Position numbers and translations under genes: made by a program
Part shown: one piece after another, positions 50,045 to 62,579 of the stretch
Position numbering within the stretch: position 1 is the first letter of the stretch
Layout of the letters: each line of letters begins with the position of its first letter
Origin: Lycium barbarum
Lineage: Eukaryota > Streptophyta > Magnoliopsida > Solanales > Solanaceae
DNA length: 64,000 bases
Direction: 5' to 3'
Assembly (NCBI RefSeq): GCF_019175385.1
Contig: NC_083346.1
Coordinates: 89,418,543-89,482,542, forward strand
Notes under the pieces: model-generated
Told to the model about the DNA's origin: nothing
What the model saw: only the letters and a program-made list of their open reading frames with translations
Database searches by the model: none

Positions 50045-50483
50045 TGTCACACCCTAATCTTGGTGAGGCATGATTGGCACCCGGCACCTTACGGAAACCG
50101 AGCGAACCAAATGATAACTCGCATCCTCTATGTCTCAAACGACAAAATAAGGACAAGAAGGCCAACTATGAATATAAAACCATGCATACGTATATACGTA
50201 ATGGGCCTGCGGCGTCCACATATCCATTAACAAGACATAACTGAGCTATACACAAGAATCTGTCTGCAAAGCCTCTATGAACATGACTGAAGTACACAAG
50301 TCGGGATAGGGCCCCCGACATACCTTCTTGTCACAAAAAAACATATACAACTCAGACTCGGCAATGCTCCAGGGAGAGATAGAGCCCACCAATCAAAACT
50401 GATACCTGAAAGAAGCCTACTGCGGAAGATCCTTGTCTCATCTACTAGCACCTGTGGGCATGAACGCAGCGTCCAAAAGAAGG

Positions 50484-50507
50484 GACGTCAGTACGAACAA
50501 TGTACTA
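50484..50507 (-). promoter_or_regulatory. LTR inverted-repeat module with TGACGTC
   Basis: On the minus strand TAGTAC, attgttc, GTACTGACGTC; one base change in the left arm, complete TGACGTC, 440 bases from the LTR 3' end. Confidence 0.55.
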
Positions 50508-50708
50508 AGTATGTAAGCCATGAATAGCAGTATGATATCAGAATGAAGATAACATAAGATAAAGTAAGTAATTATACCTCGTGCTCTTCTTAAGATCTCT
50601 GTCATGTAAACTACACGTTTACAGGAAAAAACATTTTATACACATCCATACACAACATACATACATATGCATTCACATACATTTACTATACATACATCTG
50701 TCATATCC

Positions 50709-50899
50709 ATACCGCCCCTTTCGTGACACGGTGTCATCCGTACCCGACCTTTTCGGGACTCGATGTCATCCATACACGGCCCTTTCGGGACTCGTTGTTA
50801 TCAGTACACGGCCCTTTCGGGACTCGTTGTTATCAGTACACGGCCCTTTCAGGACTCGTTGTTATCCGTACACGATCCTTTCGGGACTCGTTGTTATAC
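50709..50899. repeat. 32-base tandem array, about six copies
   Basis: Unit cagtacacggccctttcggg plus actcgttgttat, repeated with few changes inside solo LTR C. The overlapping open frames rich in PFRDS or SGLVV are products of the repeat. There are no spacers, so it is not a CRISPR array. Confidence 0.92.
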
Positions 50900-52472
50900 C
50901 CAACTGATCAGTGGGGTGCAATACATACATACATACATACATATACATAAAAATACATAAATTAAATCAACATCATCATTAGCATTATCATTATCATTGT
51001 ATCCTTCTTTAGAAGATCAACTATCGTAAGGTGAAGTCGACGATGACATGGGAGTCTCGAGAACTATGAACTTAGATAGCATTGAAAATAGAATCATTAT
51101 CTTCGCTATATCTCACCTTGAAGGAACGAGTAACATGAGATGAGACCATCAACAATAAGTAAGATCAAGGGATTCATCGAATGGCTCAATAATCTCATAA
51201 TGCCCTCAAATCATAGCTTCGGAATTTCTAGGATTAAAATCATCATCATCATGTTCATCATAGAAAATATCTCATCCTTAGTATCATAAAAAGCTTTTAA
51301 GAATCATGAACTTCTAACTTTTGGAAGTAATAAGGTTATGAAAAAAATATGTACGGAATCATAACATAGTAATCATGCGTTTTGAAAGAAAGGGACTAGC
51401 CTTAACATACCTTTTTGGCCGCCTTAACTTTAACTACTCAACGCTTGTCCTCCCAGGCTCGTAAATCTATATTCAAGAAATTTTATACTATTGTTAGACT
51501 CACCTTTATACGCTTGTCTTAATCCTTCAAATAAATCTTTCTAGAATCTGTCGAAATTTCGGCTGCATCTCCCCTGTTTATATGCTTAACCCGAAATCTC
51601 AATTCAACAACCAACAACAACAACAACAATACCAACATCAATCATAATATTATCAATACCAAAATACTCCATAAACATTCCATATGGGTTTTATCCCATA
51701 TTTCCACCAACAAAACTATTATACGGCTATTTCACAGTTCTATCTCCGTAAATAAACCAAGATTAACATTAATAATAAGAGATTCATACCTTTCTCCCAG
51801 TAATATTGCTATATCTTCACTTCTCCACTGTGAATTTAAGCCAAAATCTACCTCTAAATGATGCTATAGTCATAACTATGCACCACCTGAGCCTTGATTA
51901 GCTAGAATCACTAACTTCTCTCAACTTTTTATGACCAAAATGACCCTATATGTGCTGAGCTCTAAAATCTGATTTTTTTGTGAAAAAATGGGTTTTTCCC
52001 CTTTTATAAAGTTCTAAATTCGGGTCAGGGGTCACTGTAGCAGTTACTGTATCAGTACTGTAGCAGTTACTGTAGCACGCGTTTCTACTCTATCAGCCTA
52101 ACTTGTAACATCCATAATTCTCTACTCTGATGTCGTATCGATGAGCAGTTTGTTGTGTTGGAAACTAGACTCGACGAACTTCAGTTTAGGCTTTCGAAAC
52201 ACCTTAAAGCTCCTAATATACTAGGAGATATACCCCTCCAAATTTGACCCAAAATTCTGTCAACTTTTTTTCCATGTTTTCAATAAATTTATTTTCTTCG
52301 ATTTGCTTGGTCACGGAGTTTCCCATAGCTTATTATATGAACGTAAATCATCATGACCATAGGATTAGTTCATATAATATCATATATCCTTGAAGGGAAC
52401 TCCAATATCCATACTTAGAACGTCCAACACTTATAAATTACCACGTACGAAGCTACGGGGTGTAACAAAACT

Positions 52473-53300
52473 GGGAAAATATTTTTGGGAGGACCTCAAA
52501 AATTCTTTAAATATATCAGTTCAAAGGAACGAACTGATTAAAACTTCTACACTAGAGAAAAATTATTTAGAAGAATCTCGAAAAATCCTCAGGCACAGTG
52601 AAATTCAGAATCGACAAGTACACGCTTACACTGGGGCAGAATTTTTGAGAGGCTCTCAAAAATTCCTTCGACATAGCGAAATTTGAGTTGGTACAAAGAT
52701 GTATACAAACTGGGGTAAAATTTTCGAAAGGGATACGAAAATTTTAGTGCAAGACAAGACCAAGACGGAGAAAGTGATAAAGGACTTTGTTCGAGTAACC
52801 AATGTCATGACATTAAAAGGCTGTGTATAAAATATATCATTAAAAAAACCACTACTACAGATTTATTACTACAAATATATATGTTTTTCCGAAATCATCG
52901 CCAAAAAATTTTCAACTTTGCTAAGAAATAAAAGGATTTTTAAGGAAAATGAGCATTCTTTCCTTCCAAAGTATGAATGGAAGAAGTCCATGTGCTAGGA
53001 GAACAGTCGACCATATAAGAAACTGACAAATTTTTCTGTGGATGCCGGAACAAACAAGCATTGATGCTTTTACACTAACTTGTTTGCTAAGATGTTTGAA
53101 ACAGGATAACGACAACGAGCAAAGTGAAGAAGAAACTTCAAGGAACAGCGGCAAAGAAGAGTATACGAAAGGGTACCAAAGCCCTCCCTAAGTAAAGTTC
53201 GCTTTACGCTGACAAGTTTATTTGTTTTGCAGAGCACAAAGATTTTTACAAAGAAAATTTTAAGCTTACAAAAAGATATAATCCCAATTTACCAAAGTTT
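52473..53300 (+). repeat. gypsy-3 3' non-coding region, degenerate repeats
   Basis: Sequence of the type actgggg(c/t)a-aattttt-gag recurs at about 52469, 52630 and 52708, each followed by a stretch ending near aaatt or aaaattt. The rest has no support for a gene. It is the continuation of the segment at 49597-50044. Confidence 0.6.
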
Positions 53301-53317
53301 GGTCTCCACTAAACAGT

Positions 53318-53375
53318 ATTGTATCAAGGTGTTGAGACCCCGGCCTAGACGTCGGATGGCTTGCCTTGATACAAT
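53318..53375. other. 12-base perfect inverted repeat (hairpin)
   Basis: attgtatcaagg (53318-53329) and ccttgatacaat (53364-53375) are perfect reverse complements around a 34-base GC-rich loop. Confidence 0.7.
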
Positions 53376-53799
53376 GACTGATTAGACGTCTTAAATTTGG
53401 TAAGCACAATCCTCACCTGAATCAGATGACGTAACTCTAACCTCAAATTTAAGATCGTCGACACAGAATGTCAGCAAAGATGGATTAATTTTGAGCCGAA
53501 GGGCGGTCATAATTTTCATCCTGACAGTCTGTGATTTGAAAATGAAGTGTTGATATCGGCGTCGAAATTCCATATTCACAATAAAGTTTAGTCCGTTCGG
53601 AAGATGTGAACCCTGTCGACGGGCGGTTATTCTTCCCCGGAGTCAAAAAAGTAAGGTGTCAGTCTTGCCACCAAGGTAATCTTCATTCCTCAAGATAACG
53701 ATATCGATTAAACGACTATGTGTTGTAGGGGCTGAGTCATCATCCATAAATATAGCCAAAAATATGTAGCATAATTCCGAAGTTGATGTCCACAATCGT

Positions 53800-54235
53800 T
53801 GAAATACGAATGTCATTCCTACATCAAGATTTGTGGTCGCTACTGCAGTTTATTTCAAGTTAATGTAATTCTGGTTCAGGGATAGTGGTAGTCATGAGAA
53901 AAGGCTTCATACTTAAGTATGCAGTAGTTAACTTGAATATTCTGACTAAATGTTGTAATTCTGGACACAGAGGTTAATAGTCATCATGAAGGGAATATGA
54001 TACTGCACTCTGATGTACAGTCTACACTTGGGTATTTTTTGACAATAAGTGATGTAGTCCCGAACTGGTATACCGCGGACTTTGTATGAGGATAACGATG
54101 CAATCGATACCAGATTTGCGACAGTCACCGCAGTGTGTGAAAATGATGTGAGTCCAAATTTTCAAGGGTGGCGGATGTCCTAAGAAACAAAAATGACCCC
54201 GCACTTGAAAATATGATTTTCATTATTAGCATCCT
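53800..54235. repeat. Degenerate tandem repeats, about 110-base unit
   Basis: Partial units contain gtaattctggttcaggg, gtaattctggacacagagg and gtagtcccgaactgg, each followed by a dated tcat/gata-rich stretch. This is non-coding DNA between gypsy-3 pol and its LTR. Confidence 0.45.
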
Positions 54236-55070
54236 GCTTACGAAAATGACAACCGGACTGGGGTGTGAAGGTTTCGCAAAATCCGGTATAGCCCGACCCA
54301 GATCCCAATGGAAGTTATCATTGGAAAATCTGAAAATCTGAAAATAGCAAGAAAAGAGTCAACTGAAGTATCGTGAATATTATTCAAAATTATTTCAAAA
54401 AATATAGATGCACAAAAGCACACTTATAGGGAAAGAAGAAAAGATGGATGAACATTCGCCGAGAGTCCGATAAATGACAGAAAATGATGGAGTTAACCTT
54501 TAAAGCAGATGGCAAGAATGCCGCACATGTATGACATTTACCATAAAGATAAAAAAAATTCAAATCACTAACACACAGGAATCGGCACTTGGAGATGGCT
54601 AAAAGCTACCGAGGACGGAAGCAAAAAGCCGGATTCAGAACATACGGAGCCTACGTGGAACCTTTTCTTGGGCAACCAACCAAAAACCGTGTACAAAAGT
54701 TAAGCTTTCTACACCAGGATTGAAACATCACTTCAAGCAACTAAGCCCTAATAAATCCTTTTCAAAACCGCTTTCGGTTCGGATTTTCAACCGGAAATAG
54801 TCAAAGGTATTCCCACATAAAAGGATATTCATTTTTGGGCTATCGCGTCGAACTACAATTGGCCTGATTCCCAAAGCTGGGGATATGTCGGCTACTCAAG
54901 TTTCGAGGATCGGCCATATTCCTATAATTATTCCGGGACATCTCGAGCTAGTTTAACGAAATTCTTTACTTTATAGTCCTCATGGAGTTGGAACTACAAA
55001 CGGCCTGAATTATCATGTAACCTGAGATATGTAGGAAGCCCAGAAATCGTGGTCTGGCCGTACTTTCGAA

Positions 55071-55179
55071 ATGTTGCGCAAAGAGAGTTGTAATTTTCTA
55101 TTTTATTCGGTAAAAATTAGGTTTGTCAAAATTCGTAGCTCAAGATGGCCTTGCCATCGTCGAACTCCGAAGGGGCAGT
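55071..55179 (+). other. Polypurine-tract side of gypsy-3
   Basis: The stretch ends ctccgaaggggcagt directly before TGTTAACACC (55180), the arrangement expected between the internal region and 3' LTR of a Tat/Ogre element. The purine run is short (gaagggg). Confidence 0.55.
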
Positions 55180-55609
55180 TGTTAACACCTAATTTTCACC
55201 TCGTAAGTCGTTTATTTTAAGTTTCGAATTTTCCAAGTCAAAGACGGAGTAAGGATACTTCCTTTCAATTTTAAGATTTCAAAAGTCCCGAGAAAATTGA
55301 AAAATTGACATTTTTATTATTATTGAAAATTATAAGAAAATTACGAACTATTTACTCTCACAACTATGATCTGAAAAGAAGATATGTATCCCGCTCCATC
55401 TAATTCAGGAAAATTGCTAATTAAAACGACGTATGAATTACGGCTCATTTTGACCACATTTTTTCACAATTTGTTTATATAATTCCCGGAACTATGTCAA
55501 TATTAGGCTCATTTTAAAGCTAATATTCTGAATCAACGACTTTTAAATTTTAATTAGCCTAAATAATTATTTTATTTAGTGATATGCGTGTATATAATAT
55601 TTGGTATTT

Positions 55610-55703
55610 GGGGGGAGGGGGGGTGGGAATCTTTTAAAAAGGGGGGGAATGGAAGTTTATTAAAATAAACTTCCACCCCCCCCCCCCCCCACACACACAC
55701 ACA
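55610..55703. other. G-run / C-run hairpin with (CA)n
   Basis: G-rich runs (55610-55626 and a 7-G run at 55641-55647) precede ggaagtttatt-aa-aataaacttcc (11-base perfect arms, 55651-55674), a 15-C run (55676-55690) and (ac)n to 55703. The G and C runs can extend the hairpin, and the G runs could form a quadruplex. It sits about 430 bases inside the LTR. Confidence 0.8.
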
Positions 55704-58700
55704 CTTCATTTTCGCTCCACCCGTCACCCCCTTCCATTTTCAGGCGATGGAGGCGACATTGCTAGGGTTTTGCTCGCACCTTCGATTCATGGCAATTTTG
55801 GGCTTATTGTCGCTAACTGTTTGAGGTTTTTTGACCTTAACCATGTGCTTTCATGGTTTTCAGGTTCAGTTCCCTTCGAATATTCATTTTGCTGTCTAAA
55901 TTAATCCCTAAAACTAGGATGTTACTCGGGTTTGATTAGGTTAAGGTTGCCATGGGCAGGGTCACGAACCCTTAGCCGTCTTGTGCACCTTAGCACTACA
56001 AAATCAAAACCTAAGGGAAATTTCCTAGCAATTCCCTAAATTGAGGTACATGAATTGGGGATTTTATCCCATTGTACTAATTAGTACAACTATACCATTG
56101 GAATATAGGCTGTTTTGTACTATTTTGATTTTTCAGATTTTTATTTTGATTATTGGATAGATTTTAGGGTACAAATAAGTTGGATTTTTTTTGTCCTATA
56201 TGGAAAATTTTGAACTATCTGTTATAGGGTATAATTTTAAGATTTTTTTGGGGGAAAACTTAGGATGAGGTGTCCATTTTATCCTAGGATTCCCTAATTT
56301 GGAAAAGTTTATAACTAGCAAGTTGAGGAATTGGAAGGGAGATTCTTTTTTCGAAACATATAAAAAGCATAGGCTGAAAAAATATAAGGGATATATAAGA
56401 AATATATACAAACAGTTTTTATAAAGAATATCTATTCAATATATATGGATATACATGAAGTAAAAGATAAAAGAAAGGTGATTTTTGAGGATCAAAAGGG
56501 TTTAGTGGTTTGAAGTTTGAAGAATCAATCCTATTATGGTCTTTAGGTTGCCCCAATAAAAGGAAAATCCTATTCTAGCCGTTTTTCCTATTTCCGGTCA
56601 TGATTAAACTTTGTTTAAACTTGTTTGTTATTTGAAATGCCATGAATGCTTAGTCTAGTATTCAATATTGTTATTTCTGTGTTTGTTTCATTATTCAAAG
56701 TTATAGAATGAGCTAAGTGTTAGATTATATTATGCTAAATAAACATGATAACTTACTAGTTTGAAGAATAGAAAGAAGTAACTGAATATGGGGGTCTAAG
56801 GTTTTCTTAAGGCTGGTTCAAGGGTACTAGTTAGATGTTTAGGATAAGAAGTGGCCATAATCTATATTTGAAACTGTAATCTCATGCTTTCTTTTTAGCC
56901 TTGTGTTTTGAAGTTGTGGTGATTTTGGAGACTGTTTTGGATAGGATAGGAGTATTTAGCTTGATTTTGGGTAAGACATAGTTGTTCTGAAATCTGGGAA
57001 TTACTCCTATGGTTTATTTCAGTTTCTAGACTCTATTTTGCCCATATGTAGTTGGATATGATTCTCTGTCAGTTGCTTAAGAAGGTATAATTGTTTAATA
57101 TGCTGAAAACTATTTTAAGTTATTAAGTTTTTTTCCTTCAAAAATAAGTCATGAAGCTGTTTGTTTTAAACTTGAATGAAGAATTGCTTAAAAGATCAAA
57201 TATCTTGAAATTGCTTTTTGGTTTGATGTTTGTGGTCTATTACTTTCTCTATTGTCAAACTGCTAAAAATGGTATACACTAGTGCCTAGTGCTTGATAGC
57301 TTGATTTGGATTGGTATACTTACTGTTTTTTTCTGTGAAAATGATCTTAAGTCATCACCATAATCTAGTTTGTTAATTTGAAGCTTTGAGAACTGCTTAA
57401 GTGTTTACATTACATTTAAAAAATGAAAACTGAATAGCTCTGACTAACTTGCTATCTTGTTTAAGTGATATGGATAAAAAATGGAACTTGGTGTTTGTCC
57501 TATAGAAATCTTGAAACCTTGGAATTGTTATGAGAAGTTAGTTAAAGTTGAAGATTGTCTGCTAAAAAATGAATTTTCATCAGTCTATGGGGAATTTATG
57601 CTTGCCTCATCTGAGATTTGCATAGTTAGAACTTAAAAATGGCTTTAAAGGTGCATAACTTCACTGAATTGCGATTTTGTCCCCCTTTTACTTAAAAATA
57701 AGTTTAAAATATGAACTTGTTTAACCTATTCTTGTACAATCTTCTATGTGTTTTGCTTCTAGTGCATCTTCGTGGCCTAGAGTAGAGATCATACACCCTT
57801 TAAGTCCCCTGGCTTAAAATTTTCTTTAGTTTGGTACAATGTTTGTAGAAAATTATCTGATCATGTGACTAAAAATTGGAAACTTACCTTGAAATCAACT
57901 ATCTAGACCAAACTGTGTTCATCTAGGTGTTGTTTGAGGACCATTGTGATCCATTCAGGATGGTAATTGTCTCTGAATGTTACTATTTGCTCCAAATTAT
58001 AATTTGACACTCCTCAGAACTTGTGTTTTGAAAATTAAGGCTACTATTAGCCAAGTATGGCCTTTAAAAACTAAAAGCTGTAGGAAGTGAACCTATTTTG
58101 ATTTTAAAATTTTAAACCATGATTATATGCTATATTGTAACTTGCAGTTTGCTTGCCTTTCCTAAATCTGAAAATCCAAAACTGAATAAGACCTATTTCT
58201 GTGTCAAAACTACTTCTATGTGACTTTTTGCTAAATGTTGCAATGCAACTTAGAATAGGCTGTTGAATTTAAAGTATTGAATCATTATTCTCTCCTATTT
58301 GTCCCTACTTGAAACTGCTTAGAACTAGTAGAACTGTCTCACTTAGTTAACTTAGGAGGATGTCTTGTGAGTTTTTGGAATAGTTTGAGTCTGAAAAAAA
58401 TCATTTTTTTGAAACCTCAAAGATCTGTACATTGCTTGGATGATTTTTGACACTAGTCTAGGTTTGGACCCTAGGAGTAACTTTGTTTATTTCAATCCTT
58501 GAATCTCTTAAAACCAACTGAATTTGAAGAAGAAAACCTTGTCTATGACTGAGTTTGTGGAACCCGCATTTCAGCTTTAAAATTGCAAGGTTTTGAGAGC
58601 CTTGTCAATTTTGTGGAGTCTCTTTTAGGCTAAGTAGATCATGTCCTATTCGAACCATAATTTGGCACAAAATCTGCTTTTTGTACTATGTTAAATACTG

Positions 58701-61176
58701 GTTCTTGTAGCCTGTTTTGGATGTAAGACTATTTGATTCTCTGCTTAGTATTGGGTTGAATTTGGATTGTTAATGTATCTCTTACTTCTCATCCTTGAAT
58801 CTTATAAAAATAGGCTGAGGTGAATTGAAAATCTTGATTAGTGCTCTGTATTTGTGGATACTGTGAGCTTGTTTCTTTGACTGATGTTATATTGATCATG
58901 AGAACTTAAAGTAAGAAACTATGAACATTTTGGAGAGGTTAATATTGTATTTGTTTGGTTCATATCTTGACCTTTTCCTCCTTACTTGTTTGGATGATCT
59001 TATGATCCATTTACTGAGTTTAATGTGCAATAATTTTGTTGAAAACCTTCTGTGAATTTAGTTTAACTTAGAATATTTGATAAGTTGAGAAAAGGTAAAA
59101 TGAGGTAGTGATCATGAGTGGCTCATATCCTTGTTCTTTTTCTTTTCCCTGTTTGCTTGGTGGTTCTGTTTACATGATCCTATTTCCTCCATGCCATTTA
59201 AGACCTAAAGCTTACACTTGAACCTGTTGGAATTACTTGAACAGTTTGGATGCTCCCATATAGAGTTTGTTATGACTGTGTGTGTGAACTATTCAGATCA
59301 TTGGTGTGTTTACTTGCCTCACCTCTCCTTTGTTGATTGTTTTTCTTTGACACTTAGGATCTGAGAACTTGTTTTAAAACTAAATGATTGGAAAGATGCT
59401 AAGTCAAGACTGTAAAATTGTTGTTTTGGAAAATTGATTGCAAGAGTTTGAAAAAGAAAGTTGTAAGCATTTTGGAAAGATGAAGTTTCCCTTGATTGTC
59501 TAGCCTGGCTGTTCCTCTCAGTTTCATCTAGTGTGTGATCTCACCTTTAAACCTCTATGATACTGTCTAAAACCCTCTTTGAATTTTGTTTGGACTGATG
59601 TAATTGACTAATTAAGAAAAACTAATACGAAATATCTTAATTTTGTTCCTTTCGCTTTGGGGGAAGATGTTGTGTTATAAGAATACTTCTCCATGATCAT
59701 CTAGATGTAGTTCTCAGTCTGGATGTAGTTCTCAGTCTGGAATTGTTGTTTCTTTCATTAGGTTTATACTTGAGATCAATTGGAATCTATGTAAGTGTTT
59801 TCACTTGGTTAAGCTCTAAAACTATGTGTGTAGTTGACAATGGCCTTCATTGGCTCCATAAGGTGTTGAAACAGATTGAGACTTGAGATTGCATTTTTTT
59901 TTTTAAGAATTTGTGAATGTCTTACAAAACTGGTCACTTTTGGTTTGTTTTAGCTTTGTATGATCTGTGCCTAGAGACTCTGTGTGCACTATTTTTGAAC
60001 CATCAGTATCTCTGAATTCCTGAAAGATGTGTTGATAATTGAACTCATGATGTAAACTTCTCTTGTGATTTGGTAATTGTCGAAAGTCTGTCAAAACTGG
60101 ATTAATATTGTCCCACTCTAGTCTAAATTGATCATGTTTTGACTTTAAAGATTGCTCTTTGCATTAGTGTTTTGGAACTGGTTCATGAGTAATTTGTGTT
60201 GGTTTGAAATTGCATGTTTCCCCTTTTCTTATGCTGGCTGACTGCCTGTTGATGCTCCTGCTTGAATTTGTTCTTGAAACTGTGATCTTGACTATGTATT
60301 TGCCTTAATTGTTAGTTAAATCTTGAGTAGTATAAATTTTGAAAACCCTTTGGCATTTGCTGGGAAGATTGAGGATTTCGTAAGCAGTTTAACTGTGGTA
60401 TTTGAGGGAGGAGTATATAGTGTATATCAAGTATATATAGAAGGTATGTCCCCTTAAGGGATTCTGCTCTCTATATATGAGTATACCACTTAGTATACCA
60501 TGTATATCATGGTTCAACACTTAGAAAATTTCTTGCATGATTTCAAGAGCTGGGCCGATTGGGCCTGTACACTGGTTCGGTCCTTTTTGCATATATGTCC
60601 CTTCTCCGTTTATTTAGTTATAGGCTTAGCCTAGTTGTGTTGTAATTTAAATTTTGGCCTTGTAAATTTAATTTATGTCCTTAAGATTAGATGCTAATGT
60701 ATTTATACCCTTTTATTTGTAAACCTCCCCATTCGTTGGTGGGTCCAACGAGGCCCACCAACTCACTTAGATCGAGTCAACCTCATTATGGACGGGCTAA
60801 GCAATTGGAGCAGATTTGGAGGGGATAAGTTTAAAATTGCGGTTATTTCTGTTGGGCTTGTAGGCTCAACCCCCTTTAGCTCGTATTATTTACTTAGAAA
60901 ATTGGTGAAATGTGTATATTGGAACCTTTAAAAATGGTCGTGAAATTTAGAGTTGCCAAAACCATTTTTTAAGTTATAAAAAATTAATTTTCGATAAATT
61001 TTAACGTGCAAATGATTTTGGAGACTAAAACTGCCTTATGGACAAAAATGGACACTCTTTAAATGCAAATCATGATTTTGGACAAAAATGACTTGATAAA
61101 TTTTATGGATTTAAAAGACAAGAAATGATTGTGGACCGAGCGAGCACATGGAGATTTTGTACAAAAATTGGACTTA
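55704..61176. other. Gene-free LTR interior
   Basis: No reading frame longer than about 75 codons and no recognisable domain. It is T-rich on the plus strand throughout. The only small structure I can support is an 18-base tandem duplication near 59707-59742 (atgtagttctcagtctgg). Confidence 0.6.
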
Positions 61177-61553
61177 TAGCCTTTTTGGCCAAGTTTATTT
61201 CCCCCCCAAAAGTACTTATTTTTTCAATAAGTACTTATTTGAAAAAAAGTGAAGTGTTTGGCCAAGCTTTTGGAAGAAAACAAGTGCTTCTGGGGAGTAG
61301 GAGAAGCAGTTTTTCAGAAGCTAAAAAAAACTGCTTTTGCCAAAAACACTTTTTTTAAAAGTACTTTTGAGAAAAATACAAATAGAAACATTTTTTAAAA
61401 GCTTGGCCAAACACTAATTGCTATTCAAAAGTACTTTTATAATTAATTGGCCAAACATAAACTGATTTTCGCCAAAAGTGTTTTTTTGAAAGTACTTTTA
61501 AAAAAAGTACTTTTTAAAATAAGCTGATTTTAGAAGTTTTGCCAAACAGGCTA
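61177..61553. mobile_element. MITE with TTA target duplication
   Basis: 377 bases with terminal inverted repeats TAGCCTTTTTGGCCAAG on the left and, in reverse, TAGCCTGTTTGGCAAAA on the right. Flanking TTA is present on both sides (61174-61176 and 61554-61556). The interior is made of subterminal aaaagtactt / aagtacttt and gccaaac motifs in both orientations. A TTA duplication points to the PIF/Harbinger (Tourist) class. Confidence 0.75.
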
Positions 61554-62400
61554 TTATACTATTTCTTGGACTATTTTTGGACTAAAAGGATAAAAATCTA
61601 AAAATATAAAATATGGCTAGATATGGATAATAATAGTATGCCTAAAAGATGATTTTTTAAAGACTAAAAACCTTTTTCTAAAACTTGGGTGGGCTTACGT
61701 GGTGTTCTACTTAGGTTAAAGGCTTTGGGAGTTAACTTAGGTGTTCTAGTCTGAAACCCTACGCCCAATTTTGAGCAAAACTCTACCACTTTCGTTTCTC
61801 GAAATGTGATATATTTTCCATGAATGACTAACTTTTTGTTGCGGAAATATAAATCGAAATAGTTTTTTCACTATAAATAATTTATATCTACAAAGGCATA
61901 CTATTAGAACCCGTAGGTCAACCGTATTTTACGGATCTTTAATACCGGGTTGCCTAAAATCTTCCCCAGGGGATCACCAGAACCCTTACCCATACTTTGG
62001 TTAAATTAGGATTTTTTTAAAATTTAACCGTTTTGATGAACCCTTTTCGAACTGGTTTTCCTAATTTCCTAAAAATTAGGTGCCGACTCTAAAATAAAGT
62101 TCATTTATGGCACCATCCACGTAGAAGTATATTTTTTCCTTTTTCCCGGTACGATTGACAATCGTACTTCCCTGGGACACTTTCCTTTTAAATGAGGCAA
62201 GTGCAAATACGAATCAGAAAAAATAGAACCGCTACAGCTAGAACTTATACCTGGTGGGCAACAAAAGTTCTTCCCAACTAATTTTTTCAAGTTAAGGTCA
62301 TTAAAGATCTTGTTAAGCGGGGACAAAAATTCAAGACCGGACACTTTTGGGGGCACCATGTGTTATTTCCTCGTTTCTGAAGTTAAAGTTGAAAACTGTA
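61554..62400. other. Non-coding, end of the gypsy-3 LTR and beyond
   Basis: AT-rich without a gene. It includes the aggtgccgactctaaa motif (62078) and gggggcaccatgtgtta (62349). The small minus-strand frame 62359-62105 has no family resemblance. Confidence 0.4.
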
Positions 62401-62579
62401 TTTTAAAATTGAAGTTGTGTTTGGACATGTATTTCACTTGAAAATAGGTCAAAGTTTTGTGAATGGTAAATATTTTTCACTCAGAAATCAGTCAAACTCA
62501 TATTAAAGAACTAACCAAAAACTCAGTCCATCATATAACCAAACAATGTTTTGATAAACAGGGGGAAAAAAGTATGTAT

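Larger units (their letters stand above)
50045..52467 (-). mobile_element. Solo LTR C, inverted, in the gypsy-3 3' region
   Basis: 2423 bases. On the plus strand it runs TGTCACACCC...GGGGTGTAACA; on the minus strand it starts TGTTACACCCC. It is flanked by the perfect duplication aaact (50040-50044 and 52468-52472). It is related to solo LTR A, but in the opposite orientation, and has no coding sequence. Confidence 0.95.
55180..62100 (+). mobile_element. gypsy-3 3' LTR, long, right end uncertain
   Basis: Starts TGTTAACACCTAATTTTCACC, the usual beginning of LTRs in this lineage, right after the polypurine side. About 5-7 kb of AT-rich DNA follows without any coding region. LTRs of several kilobases are known for Ogre-type elements. 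The sequence aggtgccgactctaaaata at 62078 resembles the motif found near their right ends, so I place the end near 62.1 kb, but no terminal CA or target duplication could be proved. No 5' LTR remains in the window for comparison. Confidence 0.5.

Noticed and set aside
50581..50960. Repetitive ORFs and a CRISPR-like look of the 32-base repeats
   Set aside because: The units are directly adjacent without unique spacers and lie in a plant LTR; the ORFs arise only because the period is 32.
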